From: Methanoregulaceae archaeon
GTDB taxonomy: Archaea; Halobacteriota; Methanomicrobia; Methanomicrobiales; Methanospirillaceae
Direction of reading: 5' to 3'
Length of the DNA stretch: 64,000 nucleotides
Assembly: GCA_021371995.1 (NCBI GenBank)
Contig: JAJFVA010000014.1
Location: 20,037 to 84,036 of the forward strand
The translations under genes and the position numbers were made by a program. Each line of letters begins with the position of its first letter. Position 1 is the stretch's first letter. Below the pieces are notes generated by a model that was given only the letters and a program-made list of their open reading frames with translations, made no database searches and was not told the origin of the DNA. Below are positions 50,799 through 60,169 of the stretch, in pieces.

Positions 50799-52913
50799 AT
50801 GGAACAGGAGCCTGCCGCCGAGATAATCGATCGTGATGCCGACTGGAACAGGTTTTTGAAGAGCCGGTACAAAAAGCAGCTCTCGGAGATCTCCCGTGAA
50901 TACCCTTATAAAAAATCCCTTTTCATCGATTACCGTGAACTCGAAAGTTTTGGCAAGACCGGGATCAGGATGGCAGATGAACTCCTGGATAACCCCGGTA
51001 AAGTTATCGAGGATGTAAAATCTTCCATTCTCGCCCACCAGCTCGTTAAGGGAAAAGACGGTAAAGCGACCCGGGATATCAACATCCGCTTCACAAACCT
51101 TCCAAAAAAAGTTGCCATCCGGCAGATCCGATCAGACCATATCAACAGGTTTGTCAGTGTTGAGGGAATCCTTCGGAAGACCACGGAAGTGCGGCCACGG
51201 ATCGTGGAAGCTTATTTCCGCTGTCCCGGGGGTCATATCACGATAAGGGAGCAGGGGTATGGTAAATTCAGGGAACCGGAGGGTTGTGCAACTGACGGGT
51301 GCACGTTCAAGAAACTTGACCTCGTGCCAAAACGTTCCAAATTTGTGAACTCCCAGAAACTCCGGATTCAGGAATCCCCTGAAGGTCTCCGGGGCGGGGA
51401 GCAGCCCCAGACCCTCGATGTCGATGCGACCGATGACCTGACAGGCCTTGTTGCCCCGGGCGACCGGGTTGTAATCAATGGGATTCTTCGATCCATGCAG
51501 CGGGTCAGTCACGGGGAGAAGAGCACAATATTCGATATCTACCTCGAATGTAACTCGATCGAGATTGCAGAAAAAGAGTTCGAGGAAGTCGAGATTGATG
51601 AAAAAGCAGAAGAAGAGATCCTTTCCTTATCGCATGACCCGAATATCTACCGCAAGATCACCCATTCGATCGCTCCGACCATCTATGGAAACGAGGACGT
51701 GAAAGAGGCGATAGCACTCCAGATCTTTGGCGGGATCACAAAGGAGATGCCTGACGGAAGCCACCTCAGGGGTGACATTCATGTGCTCCTGATCGGTGAT
51801 CCCGGTATCGCAAAAAGCCAGCTTCTCCGGTATGTGGTCAAGCTGTCTCCCCGGGCTATTTATACCAGCGGCCAGTCATCCACATCAGCAGGTCTGACGG
51901 CAACCGCTGTCAAAGACGAGTTTGGTGACGGGCGCTGGACCCTTGAGGCCGGCGCACTGGTACTTGCGGACATGGGAATTGCTGCCATCGATGAAATGGA
52001 CAAAATGCAGAAGGAGGACCGGAGCGCACTGCATGAAGCAATGGAACAGCAGTCGATCAGTGTTGCAAAAGCAGGGATTACAGCCACCCTAAAGTCCCGG
52101 TGCGCTCTCCTTGGCGCAGCAAATCCAAAATACGGAAGGTTTGATGATTTTGCACCCATAGGGGAACAGATCAACATGCCTGCCTCCCTTCTCTCCCGTT
52201 TTGACCTGATTTTTATTATGGGTGACAAGCCTGACCCGAAAAAGGACGGTGCAATCGCAGAGCACATCCTGAAAGCCCATAGTATCGGAGAGACGATTGT
52301 TCAGCACCGCAAGAGCCCAATCCCCGGGGTAAATGATGAATACATTGCTGAGCAGCTCAAACCCGTGACCCCGGATATCGAGCCGGGTCTCTTCAGGAAA
52401 TACGTCGCCTATGCAAAAAGAACGTGTTTCCCCCGTCTTTCGGATACTGCCCGTGAATCCCTGATCGCATATTACATGCGGCTCCGTGGCCTGGCATCCG
52501 AATCAAACAAACCGGTGCCGGTGACAGCGCGTCAGCTCGAAGCACTGGTCCGGCTTGCAGAGGCCAGTGCCCGGATACGACTTTCCAGGGATATCGAAAC
52601 ATCCGATGCTGAACGAGTCATCAATATCGTTGATACCTGTCTGCGCCAGGTAGCATACGATCCGAAATCGGGATCGTTTGATATCGATAAGGTTGTTACC
52701 GGGTTTTCAAAAGGCAAGCGGGACCTGATACGACGGATAAAGGAAGTAATCCGTGGGATTGCTGATGAGAGCGGCAGGGCGCAGATCGATGAGGTTATCG
52801 AGCAAATCTCCCGTGAGGGATTCGGAAAAGACGAGATTAGGAAGCAGATCGATATGTTCCTCAGGCAGGGCGAGGCGATGGAGCCGAAACCCGGTATCAT
52901 CAAGCTCATCTGA
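50799..52913 (+). CDS. mcm: MCM replicative DNA helicase
   Basis: 704 residues from ATG 50799, preceded by GAGGTGA. The N-terminal domain carries an atypical zinc motif: Cys142-x3-His146 and Cys163-x4-Cys168 instead of two CxxC pairs. The AAA+ core has Walker A GDPGIAKS at about 333-340, Walker B AAIDEMDKM, and the arginine-finger SRFDLIF around residue 465. The enzyme unwinds the replication fork. No intein is present; a T6 run follows the stop. Neighbouring rfcS supports a replication gene cluster. Confidence 0.97.
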   Translation: MEQEPAAEIIDRDADWNRFLKSRYKKQLSEISREYPYKKSLFIDYRELESFGKTGIRMADELLDNPGKVIEDVKSSILAHQLVKGKDGKATRDINIRFTNLPKKVAIRQIRSDHINRFVSVEGILRKTTEVRPRIVEAYFRCPGGHITIREQGYGKFREPEGCATDGCTFKKLDLVPKRSKFVNSQKLRIQESPEGLRGGEQPQTLDVDATDDLTGLVAPGDRVVINGILRSMQRVSHGEKSTIFDIYLECNSIEIAEKEFEEVEIDEKAEEEILSLSHDPNIYRKITHSIAPTIYGNEDVKEAIALQIFGGITKEMPDGSHLRGDIHVLLIGDPGIAKSQLLRYVVKLSPRAIYTSGQSSTSAGLTATAVKDEFGDGRWTLEAGALVLADMGIAAIDEMDKMQKEDRSALHEAMEQQSISVAKAGITATLKSRCALLGAANPKYGRFDDFAPIGEQINMPASLLSRFDLIFIMGDKPDPKKDGAIAEHILKAHSIGETIVQHRKSPIPGVNDEYIAEQLKPVTPDIEPGLFRKYVAYAKRTCFPRLSDTARESLIAYYMRLRGLASESNKPVPVTARQLEALVRLAEASARIRLSRDIETSDAERVINIVDTCLRQVAYDPKSGSFDIDKVVTGFSKGKRDLIRRIKEVIRGIADESGRAQIDEVIEQISREGFGKDEIRKQIDMFLRQGEAMEPKPGIIKLI

Positions 52914-52950
52914 ACGACTCCCTTTTTTCCGCTCAACCCCTATACTAATC

Positions 52951-53289
52951 ATGGCAAGTGAGCGTGAACAGGCAATATTCGAAGCGGCGATAAAACTGGG
53001 GGCGCTCTACCACCAGTGGGTGGGAACTCCGGTCTCACCTTCTACCGCATCGACACTTGAATCAGCAATACAGGAGAGCGTCAGCCTCCAGCCCTTTGTA
53101 TCTGATATCCGTGTCTCCCTTGACCGGTCCCAGATGACAGAGAATATCTTTGGCTACTCCGAACTGAAGGGTACCATGTTCACCGTAGAAATTATTACGA
53201 GGGTGGGCGGGTCATGCTGCCATGCACGGCTGCAACGGAAAGGAGACTACCCCTTAATGGAGATCGTTTCGTGCTATGAAGAGTCCTGA
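52951..53289 (+). CDS. mptD: Archaeal dihydroneopterin aldolase (MptD type)
   Basis: 112 residues. IKLGALYHQWVGTPVS and LDRSQMTENIFGYSELKGTMFTVEII match the archaeal MptD (DUF372) family, which cleaves 7,8-dihydroneopterin to 6-hydroxymethyl-7,8-dihydropterin in methanopterin synthesis. The start at 52951 is 37 bases after the mcm stop. An upstream frame in the same phase overlaps mcm but has mcm-antiparallel composition and no family match, so I discard it. The product is small, as expected for the family. Confidence 0.85.
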   Translation: MASEREQAIFEAAIKLGALYHQWVGTPVSPSTASTLESAIQESVSLQPFVSDIRVSLDRSQMTENIFGYSELKGTMFTVEIITRVGGSCCHARLQRKGDYPLMEIVSCYEES

Positions 53290-54103
53290 TATCCCCATCA
53301 CGGATGACCATATTCATATCGACCCCGTCAATGGACGGGGACTTGAAGCGGCGAAAGACTTCATGCGGGCAGGCGGAACCCATCTCTTCCTTGTCACAAA
53401 ACCCTCCTCCTCATTCGGGATCACCCCGCACACCGGGCGGGAATATGCGCGTGTATTTGACGAGACAATAGCCGTTGCAGATCAGGTCCGGGCTCTGGGG
53501 ATCCGTGTGTTTGTCGTGCTCGGGATACATCCCGCTGAAATAACCCGGCTTTCGGCGGACTCTCCGCTTCCCGGCGTTATCGCGGCCATGAAACAGGGGC
53601 TTGATATTGCAGCCTCTTATATTGCAGAGGGAAAAGCAGTTGCCCTCAAGAGCGGGCGGCCGCATTATCCTGTTCCCGGTGACATACTTGCCGCTTCCAA
53701 TGAGGTACTTTCCTATGCCCTGAACCTGGCGGCTGATCTGGATTGTGGAGTGCAGGTTCATGCAGAGACCGGGCCCTGTACTGACATCGTGCTCCTGGCA
53801 GAATCTGCCGGACTTTCTCCCCATAAAGTTGTGAAACATTATGCGACCCCGGATACCCCGCTCACTCCTTCATTCCTGGCCACTCATCCTGATATTCCGG
53901 AAATGGCAAAGATACATCGATCTTTTACCATGGAGAGTGATTATATGGATGAGAACTCAAGGCCTGGAGCGGTGATTGGCCCGAAATCAGTCCCAAAGAC
54001 CACCTTCAGGTTGCTGAACGAAGGCCTCATCACGAAGGAAGATGCATACCGGATCCATAAAGAAACCCCTGAAAAAGTATATGGCGTGGAGATAAAACTC
54101 TGA
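53276..54103 (+). CDS. TatD-related metal-dependent hydrolase (COG1099)
   Basis: 275 residues, TIM-barrel amidohydrolase-like. DDHIHIDPVNG at residue 10 gives the metal-binding His-x-His; GIHPAEITR, VQVHAETG, and VKHYATP give further ligands. The archaeal COG1099 group is related to TatD nucleases but its substrate is unknown. It overlaps the mptD end by 14 bases, so the two are co-transcribed. A role in pterin or nucleic acid turnover is possible but not shown. Confidence 0.85.
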   Translation: MKSPDIPITDDHIHIDPVNGRGLEAAKDFMRAGGTHLFLVTKPSSSFGITPHTGREYARVFDETIAVADQVRALGIRVFVVLGIHPAEITRLSADSPLPGVIAAMKQGLDIAASYIAEGKAVALKSGRPHYPVPGDILAASNEVLSYALNLAADLDCGVQVHAETGPCTDIVLLAESAGLSPHKVVKHYATPDTPLTPSFLATHPDIPEMAKIHRSFTMESDYMDENSRPGAVIGPKSVPKTTFRLLNEGLITKEDAYRIHKETPEKVYGVEIKL

Positions 54104-54157
54104 TCCGGTTCCCTGGCTCAACATTTTAAGAACTCTCCTTTCCCATAGTACTGATCA

Positions 54158-54451
54158 ATGTACCTTAAGATTCACCGCACTCCGGCAGGTGATGAAGTGG
54201 TCGCTGTCTGCGACAGGGAGCTCCTCAATACACGGATACAACAGGGCGACCTTGAGATCCATATATCAGAGTCCTTCTACGGGAAGAACCCTGTAACACC
54301 TGAAGAGGTCAGGACGGCGCTCCAGTGCGCAGGGAATATCAACCTCATCGGTGAGCGGACTGTTGCCCTTGCTATCCAGATGGGGCTTATCGGAAGTACC
54401 GGGTTTATCAGGATTGGATCAGTACCTCATGCCCAGATTATCAGACTCTGA
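54158..54451 (+). CDS. DUF424 family protein
   Basis: 97 residues. The pattern YLKIHRTPAGDEVVAVCDRELL ... DLEIHISESFYG ... LQCAGNINLIGERTVALAIQMGLI matches archaeal DUF424, a short protein of unknown function usually found beside translation genes. It ends 23 bases inside the start of nmd3, so the two are coupled. Confidence 0.9.
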   Translation: MYLKIHRTPAGDEVVAVCDRELLNTRIQQGDLEIHISESFYGKNPVTPEEVRTALQCAGNINLIGERTVALAIQMGLIGSTGFIRIGSVPHAQIIRL

Positions 54452-55493
54452 ACGGAAGATCAGGGAGAATATCTGCCCCCGCTGCGGAGCTGCATCAGAG
54501 ACCGGAGAGCTTTGTGGCCGTTGCAGGGTGCAGCAGAGTCCGTGGTTCTCCTGCGAAAATCGGGTCATCTGTACCTTCTGTCCGACGTGCGGGTCCCGGA
54601 AGGAATGTGGTGTCTGGACTGACTGCACTGCAGACAAGGACGAGATCGCCCGGGAGCTCGTGAGGCGGGCAGTGCATGTTATCCCGGATGTCGTTTCACC
54701 GCTCTTTGGGATTACCATACGCGATCAAAGCATCAACCGCTCGCTTGCAGAGGTGACGGTAGAGGGAACCCTGTTCGGGGAGCAGGTAAATTCCGCCTGC
54801 CAGGTAGAAATCCTCTGGCAGAAGGAGCAATGTGACCGCTGCAACAGAATCTCAGGGAGCTATTACGAGGGTATTGTCCAGGTAAGGGCCACCGGAAGGA
54901 AACCCCGTCCCCACGAAATCAGAACTGCGGCACGGATCGCCCAGGAGATAGAAGAAGGATGCTATACAGCAGGTGAACGCCTTTCTTTCATTTCTGACAC
55001 TGATGAAACAAAAGACGGACTTGATATCACCGTTGGATCCCAGCGAATCGGCCAGGAGATTGCCAGTGCCATTGTCCAGCGACTGGGAGGGCGCATTTCC
55101 ACCCATCCAAAACTTGTCGGGGAGCGTGCAGGAAAACGACTGTACCGGATCACCTATTCCGTCAGGCTCCCGAGATATGGGAAAGGCGATATCATCGGGG
55201 TGAATGGCAGGTACGGCGAAGTTCTCCATGCGACAGGAAAAGATATCAAATACCGGGAGATCCTCACGGGCATGGAACGGACGACAAAGGAGGAGCGTGT
55301 CGAGCGGTATATCGGAAATATCCGGGATGCCCGGGATTACCTGGTAACGTTCAGGGAAGGGAATATCATCGGGGTCCTTGACCCGGACACAGCCATCTCC
55401 CATGAATGCCCGGTTCCCCGGACTACAGACATCAGCCCCGGGCAGACCGTCAGGATCCTGAAAGACGGTGAAGATCTCCTTCGGGTAGGCTGA
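54429..55493 (+). CDS. nmd3: NMD3-family 60S-export adaptor homologue
   Basis: 354 residues from ATG 54429, overlapping the DUF424 gene by 23 bases. The N-terminus has two zinc knuckle pairs, CPRCGA / CGRC and CTFCPTCG / CGVW, as in NMD3; the rest matches the archaeal NMD3 core with its beta-barrel (KGDIIGVNGRYGEVLH) region. In eukaryotes NMD3 exports large subunits; the archaeal protein probably acts in late large-subunit maturation. A Taw2-like tRNA gene follows after two bases. Confidence 0.9.
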   Translation: MPRLSDSERKIRENICPRCGAASETGELCGRCRVQQSPWFSCENRVICTFCPTCGSRKECGVWTDCTADKDEIARELVRRAVHVIPDVVSPLFGITIRDQSINRSLAEVTVEGTLFGEQVNSACQVEILWQKEQCDRCNRISGSYYEGIVQVRATGRKPRPHEIRTAARIAQEIEEGCYTAGERLSFISDTDETKDGLDITVGSQRIGQEIASAIVQRLGGRISTHPKLVGERAGKRLYRITYSVRLPRYGKGDIIGVNGRYGEVLHATGKDIKYREILTGMERTTKEERVERYIGNIRDARDYLVTFREGNIIGVLDPDTAISHECPVPRTTDISPGQTVRILKDGEDLLRVG

Positions 55494-55495
55494 TC

Positions 55496-56362
55496 ATGCG
55501 GGTGCGGCAGGTTCTGTGTAAAGATCTCAGGAAGATTGCTGGGGAGGAATGGCGGGAGAGCGCGAGGAGCCCCTATGTCAGCAACGGTATCGCTTATGTG
55601 CCCGTAAAAGACGGGTATCCTGCAGACACGGATCTCACTCCCCGTGTCCCTTATAAGGGCCGGGGTTTTCACATGCTAGGCACCATTGCCATCCTCCATG
55701 GAAGAGAACCCACCGGTGATGAAATCCTGGAGATTGAAACATGGAAAAACCCGACCGGTATCCTCTGGGTCCGCTCATATAACGGCAGGGAACGCATCCC
55801 TGATATCCGCATCCTTTCCGGAACATCATCAGAGGTGTGCCACCATGAGCTGGGAATGTCGTTCTGGCTCAATCCTGCAGAGGTGATGTTCTCGCAGGGG
55901 AACCGGAACGAAAAGATCCGGATGACGGGGAGCGTGAAACATGGGGAGCGGGTCGCCGATATGTTCGCGGGTATCGGCTATTTCACCATACCTGTCGCAA
56001 AGCAAGGCGCCGCTGTTCACGCGATGGAGATAAACCCTGTTGCGTACCGCTACCTTATCAGAAATATCAAAGAAAATCATCTGGATAATTCCGTCGTTGC
56101 GGGATGCGGAGACTGCAGGGATCTCCTTTCCGGGAAATATGACCGAATCATCATGGGTCATTTTGATGCCCCTCTGATGCTCGATGCAGCGTTTGACCAT
56201 ATCCGGGAGGGCGGTACTATCCACATGCATGCGGCAGGAATGAGGGCTCCGGTCATCCCGGAGAAGTACCGTGGCGCATGCAGTGACGAAGGGACTGTCC
56301 GGAGAATAAAAAAGGTAGCACCGCACAAATGGCATTATGTGCTTGACATGAGGGTTGGTTGA
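55496..56362 (+). CDS. taw2: Taw2-like tRNA wybutosine aminocarboxypropyltransferase
   Basis: 288 residues. It has a class I SAM fold with VADMFAGIGYFTIPVA. The Trm5/Taw2 group is recognisable; the Trm5 catalytic NPP is replaced here by MGHFDAPL, as in Taw2-type enzymes that transfer an aminocarboxypropyl group from SAM to 4-demethylwyosine at tRNA-Phe position 37. The N-terminal Trm5-like domain is also present. Assignment to Taw2 rather than Trm5 rests on that motif. It starts two bases after nmd3 and touches coaBC. Confidence 0.75.
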   Translation: MRVRQVLCKDLRKIAGEEWRESARSPYVSNGIAYVPVKDGYPADTDLTPRVPYKGRGFHMLGTIAILHGREPTGDEILEIETWKNPTGILWVRSYNGRERIPDIRILSGTSSEVCHHELGMSFWLNPAEVMFSQGNRNEKIRMTGSVKHGERVADMFAGIGYFTIPVAKQGAAVHAMEINPVAYRYLIRNIKENHLDNSVVAGCGDCRDLLSGKYDRIIMGHFDAPLMLDAAFDHIREGGTIHMHAAGMRAPVIPEKYRGACSDEGTVRRIKKVAPHKWHYVLDMRVG

Positions 56363-57531
56363 TGGAATCTGGTATTCTTTCGGGGAAGCGGATCGTGCTT
56401 GGGGTGACGGGGAGCATAGCGGCGGTCGAGACGGTTCGACTTGCCCATGCATTACGGCGAGAGGGTGCTGAAATAACCGCTGTCATGACTGATGCAGCTA
56501 CCCGGATCATCCATCCGGACGCGCTGACCTATTCGACGGGCCACGATGCGATCACCTCACTTTCCGGACGGGTGGAACATGTCGCTTTCTGCGGGGACGG
56601 CGGGTGTGCTGATCTTCTGCTCATTGCCCCCTGCACTGCAAACACCCTCTGCAAGATCGCAGGGGGTATTGATGACACTCCGGTCACCACGTTTGCCAGC
56701 ACGGCACTGGGTTCCGGCATGCCGGTCGTGGTGGTCCCTGCAATGCATGAAAGTATGTACCGCCACCCGGGAGTCACGGATTGTATCAGACGTCTTTCAT
56801 CCTGGAACGTCAGGATTGTCCCCCCCCGGATTGAGGAAGGAAAAGCCAAAATTGCAGGAATCGGAGAGATAGTTCTCTGGTGCGGAAGGGAGATGCCGGG
56901 ATCACCGCTCGCCGGGAAGCATGTCCTTATCACAAGCGGACCGTGCCGGGAACCGGTGGATGATATTCGCGTGATAACAACGCGTTCAACCGGAAGGATG
57001 GGACGGGAACTTGCACTCCAGGCTTTCCGTCTCGGAGCTGAGGTAACCATCGTGCATAGCGGGATGGTTCCCTGCGTCAGGAACATAACAGTGGAAACAG
57101 CCAGGGAAATGCGCGATGCAGTGCACCGGGTCTGTGCCGAGCGGATTCCAGACCTCTATATCAGTGCTGCAGCAATCTCAGACTTTGCACCCGAATATCA
57201 GAAAGGGAAACTCCGGAGTGGTCATACCCTTTCCCTTCCCCTGCATCCCCTCCCAAAACTTATTGATGAGGTTATCAGCCGGTACAGCATTCCGGTAATT
57301 GCCTTCAAACTCGGCGGTGATGAGGAAGAGCGGGCAGAAATTCTGCTTCACAAAGGCGCCAGTCTTGTCGTGATCAACGGACCGGAAACGATGGGATCTG
57401 ATACAACCGAGGCAGTGATTTCCGGTTCTTCAGGCAGGGAGCAGGTAAAAGGAACGAAAAGGGAGCTTGCAGAGCGGATCTGGGAAAGGGTCCTTTCTCT
57501 ATCGCCCTCATGGGGCTGGCAACAGGGATAA
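56362..57531 (+). CDS. coaBC: CoaBC: phosphopantothenoylcysteine decarboxylase/phosphopantothenate-cysteine ligase
   Basis: 389 residues from ATG 56362 (GAGGGTT upstream); a TTG at 56359 would add one residue. The N-terminal flavoprotein half has LGVTGSIAAVETVRLA, LLIAPCTANTLCKIA and PAMHESMY; the C-terminal half has the ligase Rossmann loop LITSGPCREPVDDIR and AAAISDFAPE. It makes 4'-phosphopantetheine from phosphopantothenate in CoA synthesis. The next two genes are the preceding archaeal CoA steps, forming a CoA operon. Confidence 0.95.
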   Translation: MESGILSGKRIVLGVTGSIAAVETVRLAHALRREGAEITAVMTDAATRIIHPDALTYSTGHDAITSLSGRVEHVAFCGDGGCADLLLIAPCTANTLCKIAGGIDDTPVTTFASTALGSGMPVVVVPAMHESMYRHPGVTDCIRRLSSWNVRIVPPRIEEGKAKIAGIGEIVLWCGREMPGSPLAGKHVLITSGPCREPVDDIRVITTRSTGRMGRELALQAFRLGAEVTIVHSGMVPCVRNITVETAREMRDAVHRVCAERIPDLYISAAAISDFAPEYQKGKLRSGHTLSLPLHPLPKLIDEVISRYSIPVIAFKLGGDEEERAEILLHKGASLVVINGPETMGSDTTEAVISGSSGREQVKGTKRELAERIWERVLSLSPSWGWQQG

Positions 57532-57535
57532 CCAT

Positions 57536-58456
57536 ATGCCGGGAAGGATGGCAGACGTCGGGATTATATCGGACACCGTTCAGGAAAGAGCAGTGGCATC
57601 CCTGGTGACTGCGTACTGCCCGGGCCACATTTCCGGTTATTTCAGGCCTGTGACGGGATCCAAATACCGTGATACCGGCAGTATCGGTGCCGGGATTGTA
57701 ACCGAGGAAGGCGTGTCCGTCCGTGCACGTCCATCAGATACCACATCTATTGTAGCAAAACGTCTTTTGAAAGATGGAACCATCCGGGACGTCTTCTATG
57801 ATTCTCCCCCCCTGTCCTATATTGCCGGGCGCCTCGGGGTCGGTGTGCGGCTCGAGACTGAATGCCAACTTCCAATCGGGGCAGGATTCGGCCTGTCCGC
57901 TGCAGCACTTATGGCCTCAGCAGCGGCTATCAACACCCTCTTTGACATGGGAATGACAATGCATGCATGCGCTGAACTTGCGCATGAGGCCGAGATTGTC
58001 CACCGGACCGGCCTTGGGGATGTGGCAGCTTGCCAGGATGGCGGGCGTGACTTTCGCATGGGTCCCGGGATCGGGGCTGAAATCAGAAGGTTCCATGATC
58101 TGGAACAGCCATTGTACGCCATTAATTTCGGCCCCCTTCATTCTCCCCTTATCCTTGGATCATCCGATGCCCTTCACCGTATCAGTGCAGCATATCCTGA
58201 AGACTACCCTGGAACTCCGGAAAAGTTTTTCCAGCTCTCCCGTTCATTCGCTGAAAGGAGCGGGCTTCTCTCTCCGGAACTCCATGAACTCCTCATCCAG
58301 TGCGAAAAGGAGGGTATCACCGCAAGTATGACAATGCTCGGAAACGGAATTTTCGCCATGGGAACGGGTGCACGGGACTTCCTTGATTCTTATGGTGAAG
58401 TGCTGGAACTGCATGTCGCATCAGGCGGGGTAAGGATTGTGGAGGTTTCACCGTGA
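57536..58456 (+). CDS. Pantoate kinase (archaeal)
   Basis: 306 residues from ATG 57536, the first ATG after the coaBC stop; a further in-frame ATG (57551) is possible. GHMP kinase fold: YCPGHISGYFRP, and PIGAGFGLSAAALMASAAA for the ATP-binding glycine-serine loop. The archaeal pathway replaces bacterial pantothenate synthesis steps: pantoate kinase acts on pantoate, then phosphopantothenate synthetase adds beta-alanine. That next enzyme follows directly with a GTGA overlap, which fixes the assignment. Confidence 0.92.
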   Translation: MPGRMADVGIISDTVQERAVASLVTAYCPGHISGYFRPVTGSKYRDTGSIGAGIVTEEGVSVRARPSDTTSIVAKRLLKDGTIRDVFYDSPPLSYIAGRLGVGVRLETECQLPIGAGFGLSAAALMASAAAINTLFDMGMTMHACAELAHEAEIVHRTGLGDVAACQDGGRDFRMGPGIGAEIRRFHDLEQPLYAINFGPLHSPLILGSSDALHRISAAYPEDYPGTPEKFFQLSRSFAERSGLLSPELHELLIQCEKEGITASMTMLGNGIFAMGTGARDFLDSYGEVLELHVASGGVRIVEVSP

Positions 58457-59184
58457 TCCCGCACGATCACCCCCGCTACCGTTCGCTGAAAGTGAGGGAA
58501 CACCTTGCCCGGTGCGTAAAAGAAGGTATCCTGTCTCTTGAGGGGCTTACTGCACATGGCCGCGGTGAAGCGTTCGATTACCTGATTGGTGAGAGAACCA
58601 CTGAGAGTGCCCTTCAGGCAGAACGGTCAGCTGCCGCCCTTCTTCTCATCGCACGAAAACCGGTCATCTCGGTGAATGGTAATACTGCAGCACTTGCCCC
58701 CGGCGGTATTGCCCTTCTGCAGCAGGCCTCGAATGCCGCAGTCGAGGTCAACCTCTTTCACAGGACTGACGAACGGGTCAGGAAGATCACCTGTCTCCTT
58801 GAGAAGTATGGTGTGCAGGTACTGAAAGGAGAAGGAGATCGGCTGCTGCCCCTCTCCCATGACCGGGCTTTCTGCCTTAAGGAAGGCATCGGGGCTGCGG
58901 ATGTGGTACTTGTCCCTCTCGAGGATGGAGATCGGTGTCAGGCACTCAGGGAAATGGGGAAGACCGTTATCGCCATCGACTTAAACCCGCTCTCGAGGAC
59001 GGCAATGTGCGCCAGCCTGACAATCGTTGACGAAGTAACCCGGGCACTTCCTGGTATCACACAGTTCTGCAGAGAACTTACAAAGGAGGAGGCACAAATA
59101 TTCTCTACAAAATACAATAACCGGGAGATACTCCGGTCTGCCATACAGGAGATACATTCGAGGCTTGATCATGCTCTGGATTGA
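58453..59184 (+). CDS. 4-phosphopantoate-beta-alanine ligase (phosphopantothenate synthetase)
   Basis: 243 residues from GTG 58453, overlapping the pantoate kinase stop by GTGA. HPRYRSLKVREHLARCVKEG, VNGNTAALAP and VIAIDLNPLSRTA match the archaeal phosphopantothenate synthetase family. With pantoate kinase and coaBC it completes most of the archaeal route from pantoate to 4'-phosphopantetheine. Confidence 0.92.
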   Translation: MIPHDHPRYRSLKVREHLARCVKEGILSLEGLTAHGRGEAFDYLIGERTTESALQAERSAAALLLIARKPVISVNGNTAALAPGGIALLQQASNAAVEVNLFHRTDERVRKITCLLEKYGVQVLKGEGDRLLPLSHDRAFCLKEGIGAADVVLVPLEDGDRCQALREMGKTVIAIDLNPLSRTAMCASLTIVDEVTRALPGITQFCRELTKEEAQIFSTKYNNREILRSAIQEIHSRLDHALD

Positions 59185-60169
59185 AAAATACCGGCCGAAT
59201 GATTTTGAAGAGATCCTTGGGCAGGACCATGTGGTCACCCACCTGAAAAACGCGGCGCTGTCAGGAAATGTTCCCCACCTTTTACTAACGGGTCCTGCGG
59301 GCACAGGGAAGAGCGTCTCTGTCGAGTGCCTCGCGCGCCTGTTATACGGGGACAGGATGGATGAGAACCTCACAACCATCCAGATCGCTGACCTTTTTGA
59401 GCAGGGGAAGAAGTACCTGGAAAGTGACGAGAGGTATACACACCTGTATCGGAGGGAACAGAGCCTCCTCACCAATTTTAAGAATATCATCCGGTGGTAT
59501 GCATCGATCCGCCCCCTCGATTCAGAATTCCGTATCATTGTCTTTGAAGGTGCCTCTGCAATGACAAGGGAGGCCCAACAGGGAATCCGGAGAATCATGG
59601 AACGATACTCAAAAACGTGCCGTTTCATCTTTGTCACCAGCCGGCCGTCAGCCATCATCCCTGCCGTCAGTTCCCGCTGCCTTCCCTTCTTCTTCGTCCC
59701 CATCAACAACGATGTGATAGGGACCCGCCTGCATGCAATACTTTCTTCAGAATTCGGGGATATGCCGCCCCTTTCACATGACGAAACCGATCTTATCGTT
59801 CAGGTTGCGGCCGGTGATATGAGAAAGGCAATCATGCTTCTTCAGGTCTGCTCCGGGGCAGGGGACCGGAGCGACCTTGTCCGGTGCTCCCAGACAGAGA
59901 CAGTGCAGATTGCACAGGCAGCCCTGGCCGCGGTATGCGGAGGAGACATGCAATCGGCTATACGGCGATTCGAGACCCTTATGATCGAATATGGTCTCAC
60001 CTCCCGTGAAGTTCTCCATGAATTCCGTTCGGCGATCAGGAAAAAATACAATGACCCCAGGCTTGCTATTGTAATTGCAGATACCGATTATACCCTCACC
60101 CATGGCAATAACGAATATCTCCAGCTGAATGCAATGATGGCCCGTATCGCCGAGGAGGTATTTTCTTGA
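59171..60169 (+). CDS. RFC small subunit paralogue with degenerate Walker B
   Basis: 332 residues from ATG 59171 (GAGG eight bases upstream; a TTG at 59165 is less likely). It begins LWIEKYRPNDFEEILGQDH like RfcS and retains Walker A GPAGTGKS (41-48) and SRC (168-170), but the Walker B motif is FEGASAM: the catalytic Glu of DExx is Gly, and the Asp is Glu. It therefore probably binds ATP but hydrolyses it poorly. Some euryarchaea are known to have two different RFC small subunits; this one may be the structural or non-hydrolysing one. Starts inside the end of the phosphopantothenate synthetase gene. Confidence 0.88.
   Translation: MLWIEKYRPNDFEEILGQDHVVTHLKNAALSGNVPHLLLTGPAGTGKSVSVECLARLLYGDRMDENLTTIQIADLFEQGKKYLESDERYTHLYRREQSLLTNFKNIIRWYASIRPLDSEFRIIVFEGASAMTREAQQGIRRIMERYSKTCRFIFVTSRPSAIIPAVSSRCLPFFFVPINNDVIGTRLHAILSSEFGDMPPLSHDETDLIVQVAAGDMRKAIMLLQVCSGAGDRSDLVRCSQTETVQIAQAALAAVCGGDMQSAIRRFETLMIEYGLTSREVLHEFRSAIRKKYNDPRLAIVIADTDYTLTHGNNEYLQLNAMMARIAEEVFS

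Noticed and set aside
52753..52950. N-terminal extension of the mptD frame into mcm
   Set aside because: The extra residues are basic and Ser-rich, read from mcm in another frame, and the family start is at 52951.
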